Shown: positions 43,795 to 55,783, counted from the stretch's first letter. The stretch is 64,000 bases of DNA from Ahaetulla prasina (GCF_028640845.1 NC_080540.1:98822061-98886060), one strand, 5' to 3'. The notes: a model not told the origin generated them from the letters alone. A program made the numbers and translations.

Positions 43795-44110
43795 CTGTAG
43801 AGATTCTCAGTCATCCAGGTCACTGTTGTCCCAAAGGTGCTTTTTTGGGAGGCAACTGGACTTTCTTGTGTTTTCTTTGAAGAAGTTTCATTTCTCATCA
43901 AAGAAGCTTCTTCAGCTCAGACAGGATAGTGGGGAATGGAAAGATTTATATTCCTTGCAGACAGCTGATAATTTGCATCCTTTTAGAAGGTCTTTGAAGC
44001 ACTTGGAGGTTTATCTGGATCCCCAGGGTCACCTGAGTCATGCTCCTGGTTCCTGTAGTCTGCAATTTTTCCTCTGGAAATTCATTCCTACTTCCGCACC
44101 ATTCTTTTAG
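43795..44110 (-). repeat. Interspersed repeat shared with 27660-27800
   Basis: GAGATTCTCAGTCATCCAGG, CCCAAAGGTGCTTTTTTGGG, then TTGAAGAAGTTTCATTTCTC and AAGAAGCTTCTTCAGCTC. This is a frequent vertebrate retroelement-like sequence whose family I cannot fix; a Penelope-type 3' region is possible. Confidence 0.45.
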
Positions 44111-44234
44111 CTATACAATTTGGGATGAACACCCTTTGAATGGTGTGGGAGTCATAACATTTTACTGGGTTCAGATCCAGCAACAGCATAGGTTATTTAT
44201 TTAAATAATGAGATTTGATTTTATTCTCAAATTA

Positions 44235-44626
44235 CCGTATATACTCGAATATAAGCCGATCCGAGTATAAGCCGAGGTCCCCAATTTTACCCCAAAAACT
44301 GGGGTAAACTGGGGACTCGAGTATAAGCCGAGGGTGGGAAATGAGGCACCTACCGGTTGGGGAAACCCTCCCTCCCTCAGCTGAGAAGGCTGGCGGCTCC
44401 CCCGCCCCGCCCTCTCACTGCACCGGCAGGGCTTCAGTCCGGTAAAATGTGAAAAAAAGAAAAAAAAAAACTCGAGTATAAGCCGTATATACTCGAGTAT
44501 AAGCCGAGGGGCTTTAAAAAAAAAAAACTCGAGTATAAGCCGTATAGACCCGAGTATAAGCCGAGGGGACGTTTTTCAGCACAAAAAATGTGCTGAAAAA
44601 CTCGGCTTATACTCGAGTATATACGG
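44235..44626. repeat. TA-flanked MITE built of CTCGAGTATAAGCCG repeats
   Basis: Ends are CCGTATATACTCGAATATAA and TTATACTCGAGTATATACGG, flanked by TA (44233-44234, 44627-44628). The motif ACTCGAGTATAAGCCG or a variant recurs about eight times in both orientations. No coding capacity is present. Confidence 0.8.
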
Positions 44627-44629
44627 TAG

Positions 44630-45215
44630 TTGTTTTAGCTTCTATACTGTAACTGTAATAATTTTTTTTCATTCCTCCTTTTATAACCTATACAGATTCA
44701 TGAGCTTTGAGGTCTCTTTGGTGCTAGTCATTCCAAAAGTGGGAAATCAGTTTCTTTCTCTCATTGGAACTATGATCAGAACATCTCCCTACCTCAAGAG
44801 CAAGTGGCGAGATAGATCCACTGTAGAATGACCTATCTTCACTGTAGCAACATTCCCAATCAATCCCATAGACCATTTCTGTATCAATTTTCAGAACAGA
44901 AAAAGGACTGTTTGCCATTCCATCAATAGTTAAAAGTTTCAGAGGACTTTAAAATACCTGTATATCATTCTCATGTTTGGGGATACACAATAGCACTAAT
45001 CTTGGGATAATGACCTTAACAGTATTAGATTGCCAACTAATTTTCAAGAAGTATCTTTAGCAAAATTTTATAAATAAAGAAATTTCCAATAGGAAAAAAA
45101 GAATGTGGTCAACTTTATTTCAGTTATTTTCCAGCTTCTTCCCTTTTTATTATTCAAGTAGAATATCTTAATTATAGGTTGTAGTTAGCAGCAGCATTGA
45201 GATAAAGATCATGGT
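44630..45215. other. No recognisable feature
   Basis: Intronic DNA without a named repeat. Confidence 0.4.
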
Positions 45216-45217
45216 CT

Positions 45218-45369
45218 GTGGCATACCAGAAACAGGACCACGGAAACAAGCAAAGCCTTATCCACAGGATGCAGGCATCCCTGAAACCACACACCCTCCA
45301 GTCCATGGAAAAAACTCTTTCCACAAAACTGGTCCCTTGGTGCTCAAAAGGTTGGCGGGGGCACTGCTT
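45218..45369. repeat. hAT MITE fragment, same family as 56323
   Basis: Shares GGCATACCAGAAACAGGACC, ACCCTCCAGTCCATGG and a degraded GGTTGGCGGGGGCACTG right end with the MITE at 56323. The left terminal repeat is missing. Confidence 0.65.
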
Positions 45370-45371
45370 TA

Positions 45372-45411
45372 AACAGTTACTGAATGAATGGTCATAAGTT
45401 GAGGATTACCT
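45372..45411. repeat. TA-MITE right-end scrap
   Basis: AACAGTTACTGAATGAATGG and AAGTTGAGGATTACCTG only. Confidence 0.55.
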
Positions 45412-45414
45412 GTC

Positions 45415-46160
45415 CTACCTGTTTGGCTTTCAGAACATTGAGTATATATGCTGTGTAATGTAAAAGTGTACTTAACTCTGGATTTCATCTGTACCCAGTC
45501 CTTTTAATTCCCATTAGTTTTCAATATGTAGGTCAAACACGCTGTATTTTGAAACTAGCATTTCTGCAAAGTTACATGTTCCATCCTGATAAGAGATTTG
45601 CAGGTCAAGCTTGTAAAAATGTTTTAGTGAGTTCAGTGAACTTTAGCAAGTTTGTGTAGGATTGTTGCAGATGGCAATATTTGAGGGGTTGGAGACTGTA
45701 ACTCAACTTCCCAAATTTCAGGAAACCATCTGGCAGCCAAGAAAGAGCAGGCCCATCACTGGAGGATCTTAAGGGTGAGATAAGACTAAGAGGCCCAGGC
45801 AGGGTAAATCATTACTATGAGCACCTTTAAAACACATTAAAAAAAACTGAAAACAGACACTCAGTGGCCATTCTCACCCTTAATTTTACAAGCTAAAAGA
45901 AATAAAAATGCATTCCATTTCTAAAGCAGAGAGAGCTGCAGTGTTTCCGAAGCTGAATTAAATTCCTGGTGATTTCATTGACATAATTATCTTTTCTTGG
46001 CAGCAGTACAGATAGTGGTTTGCCACTGGCTTTTTCAGGGTGTTATTCCATCTTTCCATTTTAACCTACAAGCTGGGGTGCTCTGGGGGTCTCCTATTCA
46101 AGTCCAAATAAAATTCACCCTGGCTTTGTTTTTTGAGATGGCTATAGACATCTATATATC
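45415..46160. other. No recognisable feature
   Basis: Intronic DNA without a named repeat. Confidence 0.4.
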
Positions 46161-46175
46161 TATAGACATAAAGAA

Positions 46176-46520
46176 CACGGTGGCTCATGTGGCTAAGATG
46201 CTGAGCTTGTCGATCGAAAGGTCGGCAGTTCAAATCCCAGATGCCGCGTAACGGGGTGAACTCCTGTTACCTGTCCCAGCTTCTGCCAACCTAGCAGTTC
46301 GAAAGCATGTAAAAAATGCAAGTAGAAAAAAATAGGGACCACCTTGTGGGAAGGTAACAGCGCTCCCTGCGCCTTTGGCATTTAGTCATGCCAGCCACAT
46401 GACCATGGAGAGGTCTTCGGACAGCGCTGGCTGTTCGCCTTTGAAATGGAGATGAGCACCACCCTCTAGAGTTGGGAGCGACTAGCACATATGTCCGAGG
46501 GGAACCTTTACTTTTACCTT
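46176..46520 (+). repeat. Sauria-type SINE, near full length
   Basis: The tRNA-like head GGTGGCTCATGTGGCTAAGA with GGCAGTTCAAATCCCAG, the body CAAGTAGAAAAAAATAGGGA, CACATGACCATGGAGAGG and GCACATATGTCCGAGGGG, and the tail CCTTTACTTTTACCTT are all present. TATAGACA flanks both ends (46161-46168, 46521-46528), probably the core of the target duplication. Confidence 0.9.
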
Positions 46521-47033
46521 TATAGACAACATAATTTAAAAGCATACAAAAAAATCATATTCAGTTGGGAGCTGATATTGACAGCAGAATATGCAATGCA
46601 CAGAGGCCTCTAATTCTGGGCTGGCCTAGGTTCTGGAACCAGCTTCTACCCCATAGTGATATCATATCCCTCACTTCTCTCCACATTTTAAAAATCTTGC
46701 TACTGCCTTCTCTGGTTCATTGCTGAAGTTGGAACTATCTGTCAAGGAGAAGAAAGGCTTTTCCTCAGCTTTGAATGAGATGAGGGTAGAATAGAGGTTG
46801 TCATTCTTCCCTTTAGCTTCAGATTTTAAAATGCCATTCAGCTTTGTCACATATGCCAGTAACTGGCTGAATAGTCGTCACGGCTGTTGAGATTGTCAAA
46901 TATTTTTTTTTTAGTATTTCTGTCAGTTTCATTTGACAATTCAAACTAGAAGTACCCTTCCCAAACACAGCTGAATATTTGCCTAAAACCTTAATACATA
47001 TAATAAAAAGCATTGAGTTTATTTCCCTCAGAG

Positions 47034-47645
47034 ATCTCTATCACTATATAAATTATATTATTTTTACTTTATTATTATTATTATATGTTATTATATAGGG
47101 TGGCTCAGGGGCTAGGACGTTGAGCTTGTCGATCAAAAGATCGGCAGTTCGAATCCTTAGTGCTGCCGTGTAACAGGGTGAGCTCCCGTTACTTGTCCCA
47201 GCTTCTGCCAACCAGCAGTTTCGAAAGCACGTAAAAATGCAAGTAGAAAAAATAGGGACCACCTTTGGTGGGAAGGTAACAGCGTTCTGTGCGCCTTTGG
47301 TGTTGAGTCATGCCGGCCACATGACCACGGAGACGTCTTCAGACAGCGCTGGCTCTTCGGCTTTGAAATGGAGATGAGCACCGCCCCCTAGAGTCGGGAA
47401 CGACTAGCACATATGTGCGAGGGAAACCTTTACCTTTACCTATGTTACTATATACTAAAATTATTTTATTTATATTATATAAATAGTTATTAAATTATAT
47501 TAGAATTATATAGGCAGAATCTATCGCTATATAAATTATATTATTTTTACTTTATTATTATATTTTATTATATACTAATATTATTTTATTTATATTATAT
47601 AAATAGTGATTAAATTATATTAGTAGAATTATTATATAGGCAGAA
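47034..47645. repeat. AT-rich tandem duplication, one unit carrying a SINE
   Basis: An AT-rich unit of about 130 bp (CTATATAAATTATATTATTT ... TATATAGGCAGAAT) occurs twice: 47034-47525, enlarged by the SINE at 47098-47440 and its duplicated target, and 47520-47645 without a SINE. Confidence 0.75.
47098..47440 (+). repeat. Sauria-type SINE, full length, with target duplication
   Basis: Head GGGTGGCTCAGGGGCTAGG with GGCAGTTCGAATCC, the complete body, and tail CCTTTACCTTTACC. Flanked by TATGTTATTATATA (47084-47097) and TATGTTACTATATA (47441-47454), 13 of 14 matching. Confidence 0.93.
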
Positions 47646-47649
47646 TTGG

Positions 47650-49455
47650 AATCTTAAAACACTTTGAATTTGGGGGGGGGGTTGTCTAGGAAAAATATGC
47701 ATTTTTATTTATTTTTCATTTTGAATATATCCAAGTTGTTAAACTTGATCCAGATGGAAATATTAGTACAAACCTCAGGAGATCTCTTTTCTCCTATTAG
47801 AAATTAGACTCTCATTTCCTGGAATATTGTTTTGGAAATTCATCCGGAGAGACTGTTATTGTGGGATAAGTCCCTGTTTTCGCTTCTTAGTTTTCTTTGT
47901 CAATAAATGCTTGTAAAATTTGAAGGCTAGCTGCTTCTTGGAATATGTCCTTCCGTGCCCTAGAGACTAACTGAATTCTTGCCAGATAGAGGGCTTCTCA
48001 GAAACTGAAGAACTTCCTAGAATCCCTTTTGTGAATTCTTAATAAATAGAGGATATCACACCTTAAACTTCACCTGTGTACATAGATTGCCTATGTAACT
48101 GATGTTAAAGAAATAAAAACTTCCCCCTTCTGTTGTGCCTGATTATGTGGATATATGTGAGTGAGAAAGAATAAGAATGTTTTCATGGTACACAATGCAA
48201 TGTTTATTATGTAAATATGTTTAGTAATATTTTTTTTTCTTCCGCCCTAACAACTAACTGCTATTAAGATGTTGCCTATATCACAACTGCTCCTTTCTTA
48301 GACACCAAATGTTAGCATTATGTTGCTCCCTTGGGAACAGAAGTTTGTTGAATGGTTATGGACCAGTCACTCTCTCACAGGTCAGCCTACCTCATAAGGG
48401 GGTTGTTGTGGGGAAAATTAGGAGGAGGGAGCACTATGGATGCCATCTTGAGTTGTAAAAAAGTAAAGGCAGGAAATAAATCAAATTACAAAATAAAAAA
48501 AAGGTTTTGACAATTCACTGGCTAACTGGAATTTTCAGAGTTACATCTAAATTTTACCTTTTTTGTGCATGCAGTAATTTAATCTGAATATATGAATGTA
48601 GCAACTTATTTAGTATTAACAGCATTATGCAACTGCGGCTTGTGAGATTCTTGGGCAAAGAAGTGGGCTAATAACATTTGTTTAAGAAGCGAAAAGTGCT
48701 AAATAGATTGAGTCAAAAGTAGAAATACTGTGCTAAGTAGATTGAAGTAGAAATACTGTTAGAAATAGATTGCACTATATTGAACATGGTGCTAGTGGAG
48801 AAACTGCTGCTTATTCAAAAGAGTGATAACATATTCTGGTTATCTCCATACAGTGTAAGTACCCACGCACCAATTCTTGCAGTCTTCTATCTCATGCCAG
48901 TGCAGTCTTCATGGCTAATAATCTCACAGGCAGCTGAGGCAAACTTTGGGTTTTTTTTACAGTTTCCCAGTCTTCACAGTGCATACATAAGGGCATATAA
49001 GACACCCCGGCAGCATGTCAAGATACTCTGGGGAATTGGGAGTTGTTAAAAATATCTCTTGTTCACATCCAGTCTTTCACTGCTCACTCAGGCTAGATAA
49101 ATTCCATAGCTTGAATAATTTGAATGAATGATGAAAGGGGAATTATGGGACATACGTGCTACTCTTCTGTTCCTGAAAGAAAGAAGACACAAACAGCACA
49201 AATCAGATCTACCAATTGCAAACTTCAATCCTTGTTTTTTTTCTAAGAAATGCTACAGCTGTATACGTGCAGGACTAAAACTGCATGGATTACTTCAGGA
49301 ATCTAGATGGGAATCTTTTATCTGTTACCCCAAATACAGAAACCAAGCAATGTTCAACTTCTCAAGTTTCTGCGCTGGCTTTTTTATATGTAGGATATTA
49401 ACTTACGTGGATTCCATTATTGTACCCTAAACAATCTGATTTTTTTAGGATAGTA
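47650..49455. other. No recognisable feature
   Basis: About 1.8 kb of AT-rich intronic DNA. A short imperfect duplication around TAGAAATACTG lies at 48719-48765. No exon or named repeat. Confidence 0.45.
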
Positions 49456-49462
49456 TTCGTCA

Positions 49463-49885
49463 TCTATATATAATTGAAATACCACTCACGCATCATCACA
49501 AAATCTCCAGAACTGTAAAGCCTACAAACTTGAAACTTGCCACGTATGTTTCTCTTGGCTTCTAGGTGCTCACTAAGAAAGGATTTTTCTAAGTGACCAT
49601 CAGAGCATCAGTATTTCCTATATTATTATTAACATACTCTGATGCTAAGGAGTTCTACTTCCCCTCCCCACCTGAAAAGAAATCTGTTCCAAATGCAAAA
49701 CACAAGAAGAGGGAGGAGTTTCAGTTTCAGTTTTACTTTCACAGCAGCAAGCAGGGGATAGGATAAAGGAGTCTTCTGTGGGGCAAGCCTGAGGAAGAGA
49801 AGGGGATAGGATAGACGTTTCTGTGGGGCAAGGCTAAGGGAGAGAAGGGGGATAGTTTTGTAGTGGAGCACAGGTATTCAGCTAG
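49463..49885 (+). mobile_element. Helitron-like element
   Basis: Starts TCTATATATAATTGAAAT directly after an A and ends CAGCTAG directly before a T, fitting Helitron rules (5' TC, 3' CTAR, insertion between A and T, no target duplication). The text ATTGAAATACCACTCACGC followed by CACAAAATCTCCAGAAC recalls tetrapod Helitron families. The expected 3' hairpin is not obvious and there is no Rep/helicase frame, so the copy is non-autonomous. Confidence 0.5.
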
Positions 49886-49889
49886 TTAA

Positions 49890-52020
49890 GTTCATATTAT
49901 CCAAGCTGTAAATAACTCCATCCTTTTCATAATGTGAGGTGTATGCTGTACAACATGAAAATTTAAGTTAGTCTTAAGTTAAGTTTGCTCTGACTGGGCT
50001 ACTGGTCTCAAAAGCTTCTGTAATTCTATAAACTAAAATCTGACCAATTCTAGCCCTGCTCCCACATTAATAAAGGTACAGTATCTTTATTTCAGATTTC
50101 TAAAGACTTTGCCCTATGATAATGACAGAAACACTCTGGTTAATTAATGACTAACACACAAAAAACTCTGATACTTCACAGGGGCAGTTTACAAGTGCGC
50201 TATAAAAAATTAAAACTTCTATAGTTTGTATAAGATAATCATTTGAAAATTTGCAATGAGCTGGACTGGATGCACATGTTAAGAATTCATTTATAAATTG
50301 GTAATTTAGAGAAGTCTTAAACTGGATGGGATAAGCCATCACTTCCAAGGCTAGCTGGCTGATTCTGGATACAGCAGTAGATGACAAGGTAATTTATTGA
50401 ACTGTTCAGCCTAACTCAGAGTAGTAAATCTGAGGTCCAAGGAGTCCAGTTCTTCCCAGTTCCTATTGTTTACATTCCTTTGAGTCTTAACTGAAAATCA
50501 CTGGCAGAATTTTCAGCTATTTTTAGCAGCAAACACACCAAAAACGGTAGCATAAGTTCTAAAATAGTGTCATCATAATTAAAGTGCAAAAAATGTCCCC
50601 TTAAATTCCTCCCAAAATCATTAAAAAAAAAAACCTCAAAACCACGACTGCCTATGTGTATGATTTGGCTCCCCAGCCTGCTTAATTGCCCTCTTGGCTA
50701 CAATCCTCATCCTTTTTAAAATATGTTAACTGCCACTCTAAGCTACCAAAAAATGTCTCTGACTTTACAGATGTTCACTATGTGGAATTATCCTGTCTGT
50801 TTGTGGGTACATATAGCTACCTGGATCTGTATAGGAAAACTAGCTATCCATGGGTATATTTGGGTAATTAATATACTTTTCAATAGAGCAGCTTCAATCT
50901 TTTTACCACACATAGAAATGCAAAATGGGGACTTATTACAGTACCACAAAAATACTTTGGAAATTACTACAAGTTTTCAATGGGATTCCTGGGTTTGACA
51001 TGTCATTAACACTGATCTGCTAGCAGGCAGGTGCTGGTCGCTCATCATGCCCAGTTCCAACAAGTTGGAAGTAAAAATTACTGTACTTTTGTTCAATTAG
51101 TCTTGTTCAGTTTTTGTTTTATTTTGGTGGGAGATTGTACTTCATCAGAGCAAACTATATTAAAAACTAGTAGCATTGACAAATTCAAGAGGCCTAGCCC
51201 AACCTTGTGAGTCCAGGAAGATGCCAACAGAAAATTCACAGATTGAAAATAAGTGTAGTAGCGCCTTCTCACCTAGGTTTCTTAGTAATTACTATTGCGG
51301 TGCTTATTGTCTTTACAGTAACAGCCATGCTCTATATGACAACCCATATACATAGTTTATTGGCCAATTTGCCTCTTTGCTGGCTTCTACTTTCCTCCTA
51401 AGCAGCGTGACAAAAAAAATCACCAGTTAGTCTATTGTAAAACTAATGTGTTCATCTAGGGCTAGGCACAGATAAACCGGTCATTCCAGTAATAAGTCTA
51501 TAGTAAAACTGTAATTAGTAAAAACTGCAATTAATCTACAGGCAACATAAACTAAAAACAGTTTCCTAGACAGGACATTGCTGCAGGAGCCAGTGGGGGT
51601 GAGTATATGCTTAACTTGAAAGTGTTAATCATTGCTTATCATTTGTCTTGCTGTCCTTTCTTAGATCTCTCACCTTATGGTTTCATCTAATGATTCTTCT
51701 AATTATGGGAGGGGGATGGCTTTTCCATTTTCTTGTTTTTAATGGGGCTGTGCAGTATTTACTTTTTCATTACATTATTTTCCCACAAGCTAAAGATTCT
51801 CAAACCTTAAAATCTCGTGAGAGATTAAATTGTGGTTTCCTTTTATTTACCTTGTTTAAAGTTTTACTGTGACTAAGGTATGCTGACCAAAATTATCCAA
51901 AGCATTTCCACTGCTCTGGGAACATAGATTTCTGTTCTCCATTATGCAACCTATATTTTTATTGATATTTATTCCTACATTATGTTTTTTATTCTTGCAT
52001 TAATTAGCAATATGGAAGAG
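49890..52020. other. No recognisable feature
   Basis: About 2.1 kb of AT-rich intronic DNA. No exon or repeat family identified. Confidence 0.45.
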
Positions 52021-52026
52021 ATTTTA

Positions 52027-52612
52027 GAATAGAATAGAATAGAATTTTTTATTGGCCAAGTGTGATTGGACACACAAGGAATTTGTCTTGGTGCATATGC
52101 TCTCAGTGTACATAAAAGAAAAGATATGTTCATCAAGGTACAACATTTACAACACAAATGATGGTCAATATATCAATATAAAAGAAAAGGATTGCCAGTA
52201 ACAAAGTTACAGTCATACAGTCATAAGTGGAAAGAGACTGGTGATGGGAACAATGAGAAGATTAATAGTAGTGCAGATTTAGTAAATAGTTTGAAAGTGT
52301 TGAGGGAATTATTTGTTTAGCAGAGTGATGGCCTTCGGGAAAAAACTGTTCCTGTGTCTAGTTGTTCTGGTGTGCAGTGCTCTATAGCGTCGTTTTGAGG
52401 GTAGGAATTGAAACAGTTTATGTCCTGGATGTGAGGGATCTGTAAATATTTTCACGGCCCTCTTCTTGATTCGTGCAGTATACAGGTCCTCAATGGAAGG
52501 TAGGTTGGTAGCAATTACTTTTTCTGCAGTTCTAATTATCCTCTGAAGTCTGTGACTTTCTTGTTGGGTTGCAGAACCGAACCAGACAGTTATAGAGGTG
52601 CAAATGACAGAC
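52027..52612 (-). mobile_element. Rex1-like LINE 3' end, minus strand
   Basis: A short AGAAT run (52027-52044), TTGGCCAAGTGTGATTGGAC, and the 3'UTR and C-terminal codons in antisense up to a 5' truncation after GAGGTGCAAATGACAGACTC. It looks nearly identical over its length to the copy at 60646, in the same orientation. Confidence 0.85.
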
Positions 52613-52614
52613 TC

Positions 52615-53135
52615 TTTCTCCTCTTATTCCATGATTGTTATGGGCAATCAAGAATCTTGAGTGAGGGTCTTTATCAAAAGCCTTTGAAAATTCAGGAAAA
52701 CAATGTGCAGTAGGTTTTGTCTATTCAAGGAGTGTTGGCAGTCAGAGAAGGAAGAATTTATATTTGCATTAGCCATGTTGACTCTTGGGAAACAAAGTTG
52801 AATTAGATACTGTACTAACAGAAATATAATACTTTAGATTCCCTCAGTTCCTTTTAAAATAACAAGTGACTCCTTTGCTATTGACGCAAATCTTAGGCAA
52901 ATGTTTTTTGAAACATGCTAATTTTTCAAATTTTGAAAACAATTTTATTTAGTTGGAATTATTGTCACCACTGTTATTATATTAAGTATTAAATCACTAG
53001 GACATGTAATAAGCTAAAAAGCAGTCACTGTTTCTTTCAAGAAAAGGTATATAAAATAGGTTTCTGAAATGTGTCAGCATATTATTTTATGAAACCCATA
53101 TGCATATTATCTTTTGTTGATTGCACTTATGCTCA
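52615..53135. other. No recognisable feature
   Basis: Intronic DNA without a named repeat. Confidence 0.4.
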
Positions 53136-53139
53136 TTGT

Positions 53140-53609
53140 ACAGACAGACCTTGTTTAAAAATTCTGGAACCAGAATTTTTGTTGTAACAATCAGGTCATG
53201 AAGCCCTGTGCTCTGAAGTTTCTGCCGCCCAACTGACCTTCACTGTCTTTTTCCACTTCTGATAAGTCATGCCATGCAAGGCCTTCTTCCCAAGACTATG
53301 CCTGGCCTTCTCAAAGTTGCTGGTGGCCTTACTGAAGCATCTTCTTATGAAGGTCAGTTGGGGCAGCAGGAGCAGCAGAGCTCTGGGCGTCTTGCATACC
53401 CTCCTACCTTGGCGGCAGCAACTCCCGGCCCAACTGTGCTCCTGAAGATCCAGGCTAGTGCATCCGTTCAGTAACGGGAGGTACAAGACAGCAAAGGGAC
53501 AGCAAGTGCAGAGAGCATAGGGCAGCCAAAAGACAGATAGGGGGAATTTGAAGCATGCACACTCCATTGTAAATGCAGGCGGGTTGCCAAGCACCCAAAT
53601 TTTGATCAT

Positions 53610-53641
<32 letters not shown>

Positions 53642-54396
53642 TCATATTTTTATACCGCCCTATCTCCCAGGGGACTCAGGGCGGTTTACAGCCAAGTAAA
53701 ACATACATATAAGTACAAGTTAAAACCCCAATTTAAAAAACTTATTAAATACGGCCGAATATTAAAACCACAATAAAATAATAAAACCCCATTAAAACCA
53801 AATTTAAAATTTAAAATTCTAGTCCAGTCCTGCGCAGATAAATAGATGTGTCTTAAGCTCACGGCGAAAGGTTCGAAGGTCAGGAAGTTGGCGAAGTCCT
53901 GGGGGAAGTTCGTTCCAGAGGGTGGGAGCCCCCACAGAAAAGGCCCTTCCCCTGGGCGTCGCCAGCCGGCACTGCCTGGCTGACGGCACCCTGAGGAGTC
54001 CCTCCCTGTGAGAGCGCACGGGTCGGTGGGAGGCAATCGGTGGCAGTAGACGGTCCCGTAAGTAACCCGGCCCAATGCCATGGAGCGCTTTGAAGATAGT
54101 TACCAAAACCTTGAAGCGCACCCGAAAGGCCACAGGTAGCCAGTGCAGTCTGCGCAGGAGAGGTGTCACATGGGAGCCACGAGGGGCTCCCTCTATCACC
54201 CGCGCAGCCGCATTCTGGACCAACTGGAGCCTCTGGGTGCTCTTCAAGGGGAGTTCCATGTAGAGAGCATTGCAGTAATCATGTGATTGAAGTTGCTCTA
54301 ACTTTGAGAATCGGTCATAAATACCATTTGTTCAGTGGTGTTGTAACTTCAAACTGTCACTGAACCAATAGTCATTGAACAAGGATTGTCTGATAG
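53140..54396. repeat. TA-MITE-derived sequence split by a LINE
   Basis: Bases 53580-53608 (GGGTTGCCAAGCACCCAAAT) and 54282-54396 (GAATCGGTCATAAATACC, GTTGTAACTTCAAACTGTC, GAACAAGGATTGTCTG) are parts of one GGTAGTCCTC-family MITE separated by the LINE at 53610. The leftmost part to 53140 is only weakly similar. Confidence 0.5.
53610..54280 (-). pseudogene. CR1/L2-group LINE C-terminus and 3' end, minus strand
   Basis: The minus strand encodes ELPLKSTQRLQLVQNAAARV, RLHWLPVAFRVRFKVLVTIF and PPGLRQLPDLRTFRRELKTH, then a stop at 53819. This corresponds closely to the C-terminal 146 codons of the LINE at 8519. The 3' stem ACCGCCCTATCTCCC and an ATTT run follow at 53611-53670. The frame is intact, so insertion is recent. 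ATCAT at both junctions may be a short target duplication. Confidence 0.9.
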
Positions 54397-54608
54397 CATC
54401 ATGACCTAAGTCCTTTATAATTGATCCTGGTATCAGATGCAAGTAGTTAAGTCATGTAGTTGCATTGCACTCTTGGTTATTTTTCTCTCCAATTCCATCG
54501 TATCTCACTTTGAGCCCACTGAAGAAACATATGACTAAGCCAGAAAACCTACAAGAAGCCAAGAAGCTGTGTGATCCAAATGTCAGCCTTGCGAGGACAG
54601 AGCCTGGC

Positions 54609-54752
54609 TAGGTGGCTCAGTGACTAAGACACTGAGCTTGTCGATTAGAAAGGTCAGCAGTTTGGCAGTTTGAATCCCTAGTATAGGTCTCCTGCGTGAG
54701 CCGGGGATTGGACTAGATGACCTCCAAGGTCCCTTCCAACTCTGTTACTGAT
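54609..54752 (+). repeat. SINE with tRNA head and CR1-type 3' tail
   Basis: The head GGTGGCTCAGTGACTAAGAC with GGCAGTTTGAATCCC is like that of the Sauria SINE. The tail, however, is GGATTGGACTAGATGACCTC followed by CAAGGTCCCTTCCAACTCTG, the 3' end of CR1 (compare the antisense at 29735). Confidence 0.75.
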
Positions 54753-54754
54753 TT

Positions 54755-55070
54755 GATTTGGAAAGACAGGAAGAATTTGACGAACTAATTCTACTTTATT
54801 GTAAGGTTACATTAACAGAATATTGCAAGTCTAAATTACATTTCTCCCCCGCCCAACCTTCAGACCAAAAACCAGACAGGAAACACGACTAGATTTTCCA
54901 ATTATATTTTATCACAAGGCAACATTAACAAAATCTTGCAAGTCTGAAGGCACAAACATCCTGTTGCCACTTTTAAGTGCTTGATCAATTAGGAAGGGTG
55001 GGTCCTTCCTAAGATTCTTTTTCTGGTTGTTATACTGCTGGAGGTTCTTCCTTCTCATGTCTGGTTATTT
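54755..55070. other. No recognisable feature
   Basis: Contains an internal repeat of TTTATTGTAAGGTTACATTA-type and TTTTATCACAAGGCAACATT sequence (54795-54945), perhaps a diverged duplication. Nothing else identified. Confidence 0.4.
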
Positions 55071-55079
55071 CTTATATAC

Positions 55080-55585
55080 CAGCGGTTCTCAACCTGTGGG
55101 TCGGGACCCCATTGGGGGTCGAATGACAATTTGCCAGGGGTCGGCTAAGACCATCGGAAATATGGGAAGTATACTTGCGAGTCAAAGAATCGCGCTCCAA
55201 TGGTTGACTCCACAAGCCAGCTGTAGGCTCTTCAAATCACTAGCCGAATTCGGCTTCAGGCGCGATGAATTAAAAAAGAGAGAAATCTTTGCTCTGATGT
55301 CTCCCTCTCAAGCCAGCTGCAATCACTCCCAATCGCTAGCCTAATCTGGCTTCAGGTGCGATAAACGTAATAGGGGAGGAGTCTCCGCTTTAATGCCTCC
55401 GTCCTCAAGGCAATCGCAAGCAGTTCAGATCGCTAGCCAATACGGCTTCAGGCGTGATAAATTCAAAATGAAAATAATTTTACGGTTGGGGTCGCCATAT
55501 CGTGGGGAATTGTACTAAAGGGGTAGCCACATCGTGGGGAATTGTATTAAAGGGGTCACAGCACGATAAAGGTTGAGAACCACTG
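55080..55585. repeat. SPIN-like hAT non-autonomous element
   Basis: Ends are CAGCGGTTCTCAACCTGTGG and AGGTTGAGAACCACTG, followed internally by GGGTCGGGACCCC and GGTCGGCTAAGACCATCGG, which resemble the SPIN group of hAT elements. Flanks TTATATAC and TTCTATAC agree at 7 of 8 positions. The interior holds three diverged direct repeats (GCCAGCTG...CGGCTTCAGGCGCGAT). Confidence 0.75.
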
Positions 55586-55783
55586 TTCTATACCATCTCT
55601 TTCCTTCATCCCCCAAGGTCACCCATACATTTCCTTATAAGTGTACAATTCAAGAAACTAGAGAGGTTTCCTTCTGAACTGTTTGCCCTGCCCATATTCC
55701 TGCTGTGGGCTAAGTTGCCTTTTATCTGACCATTTCTGTTTCTTCTCTCTGTCTGTATATGGCTGTATTAAAGAACTCTAGAC

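Noticed and set aside
46176..46250. Possible tRNA gene
   Set aside because: The tRNA-like head is joined to the Sauria SINE body and BovB-like tail; no complete tRNA fold or terminator is seen.
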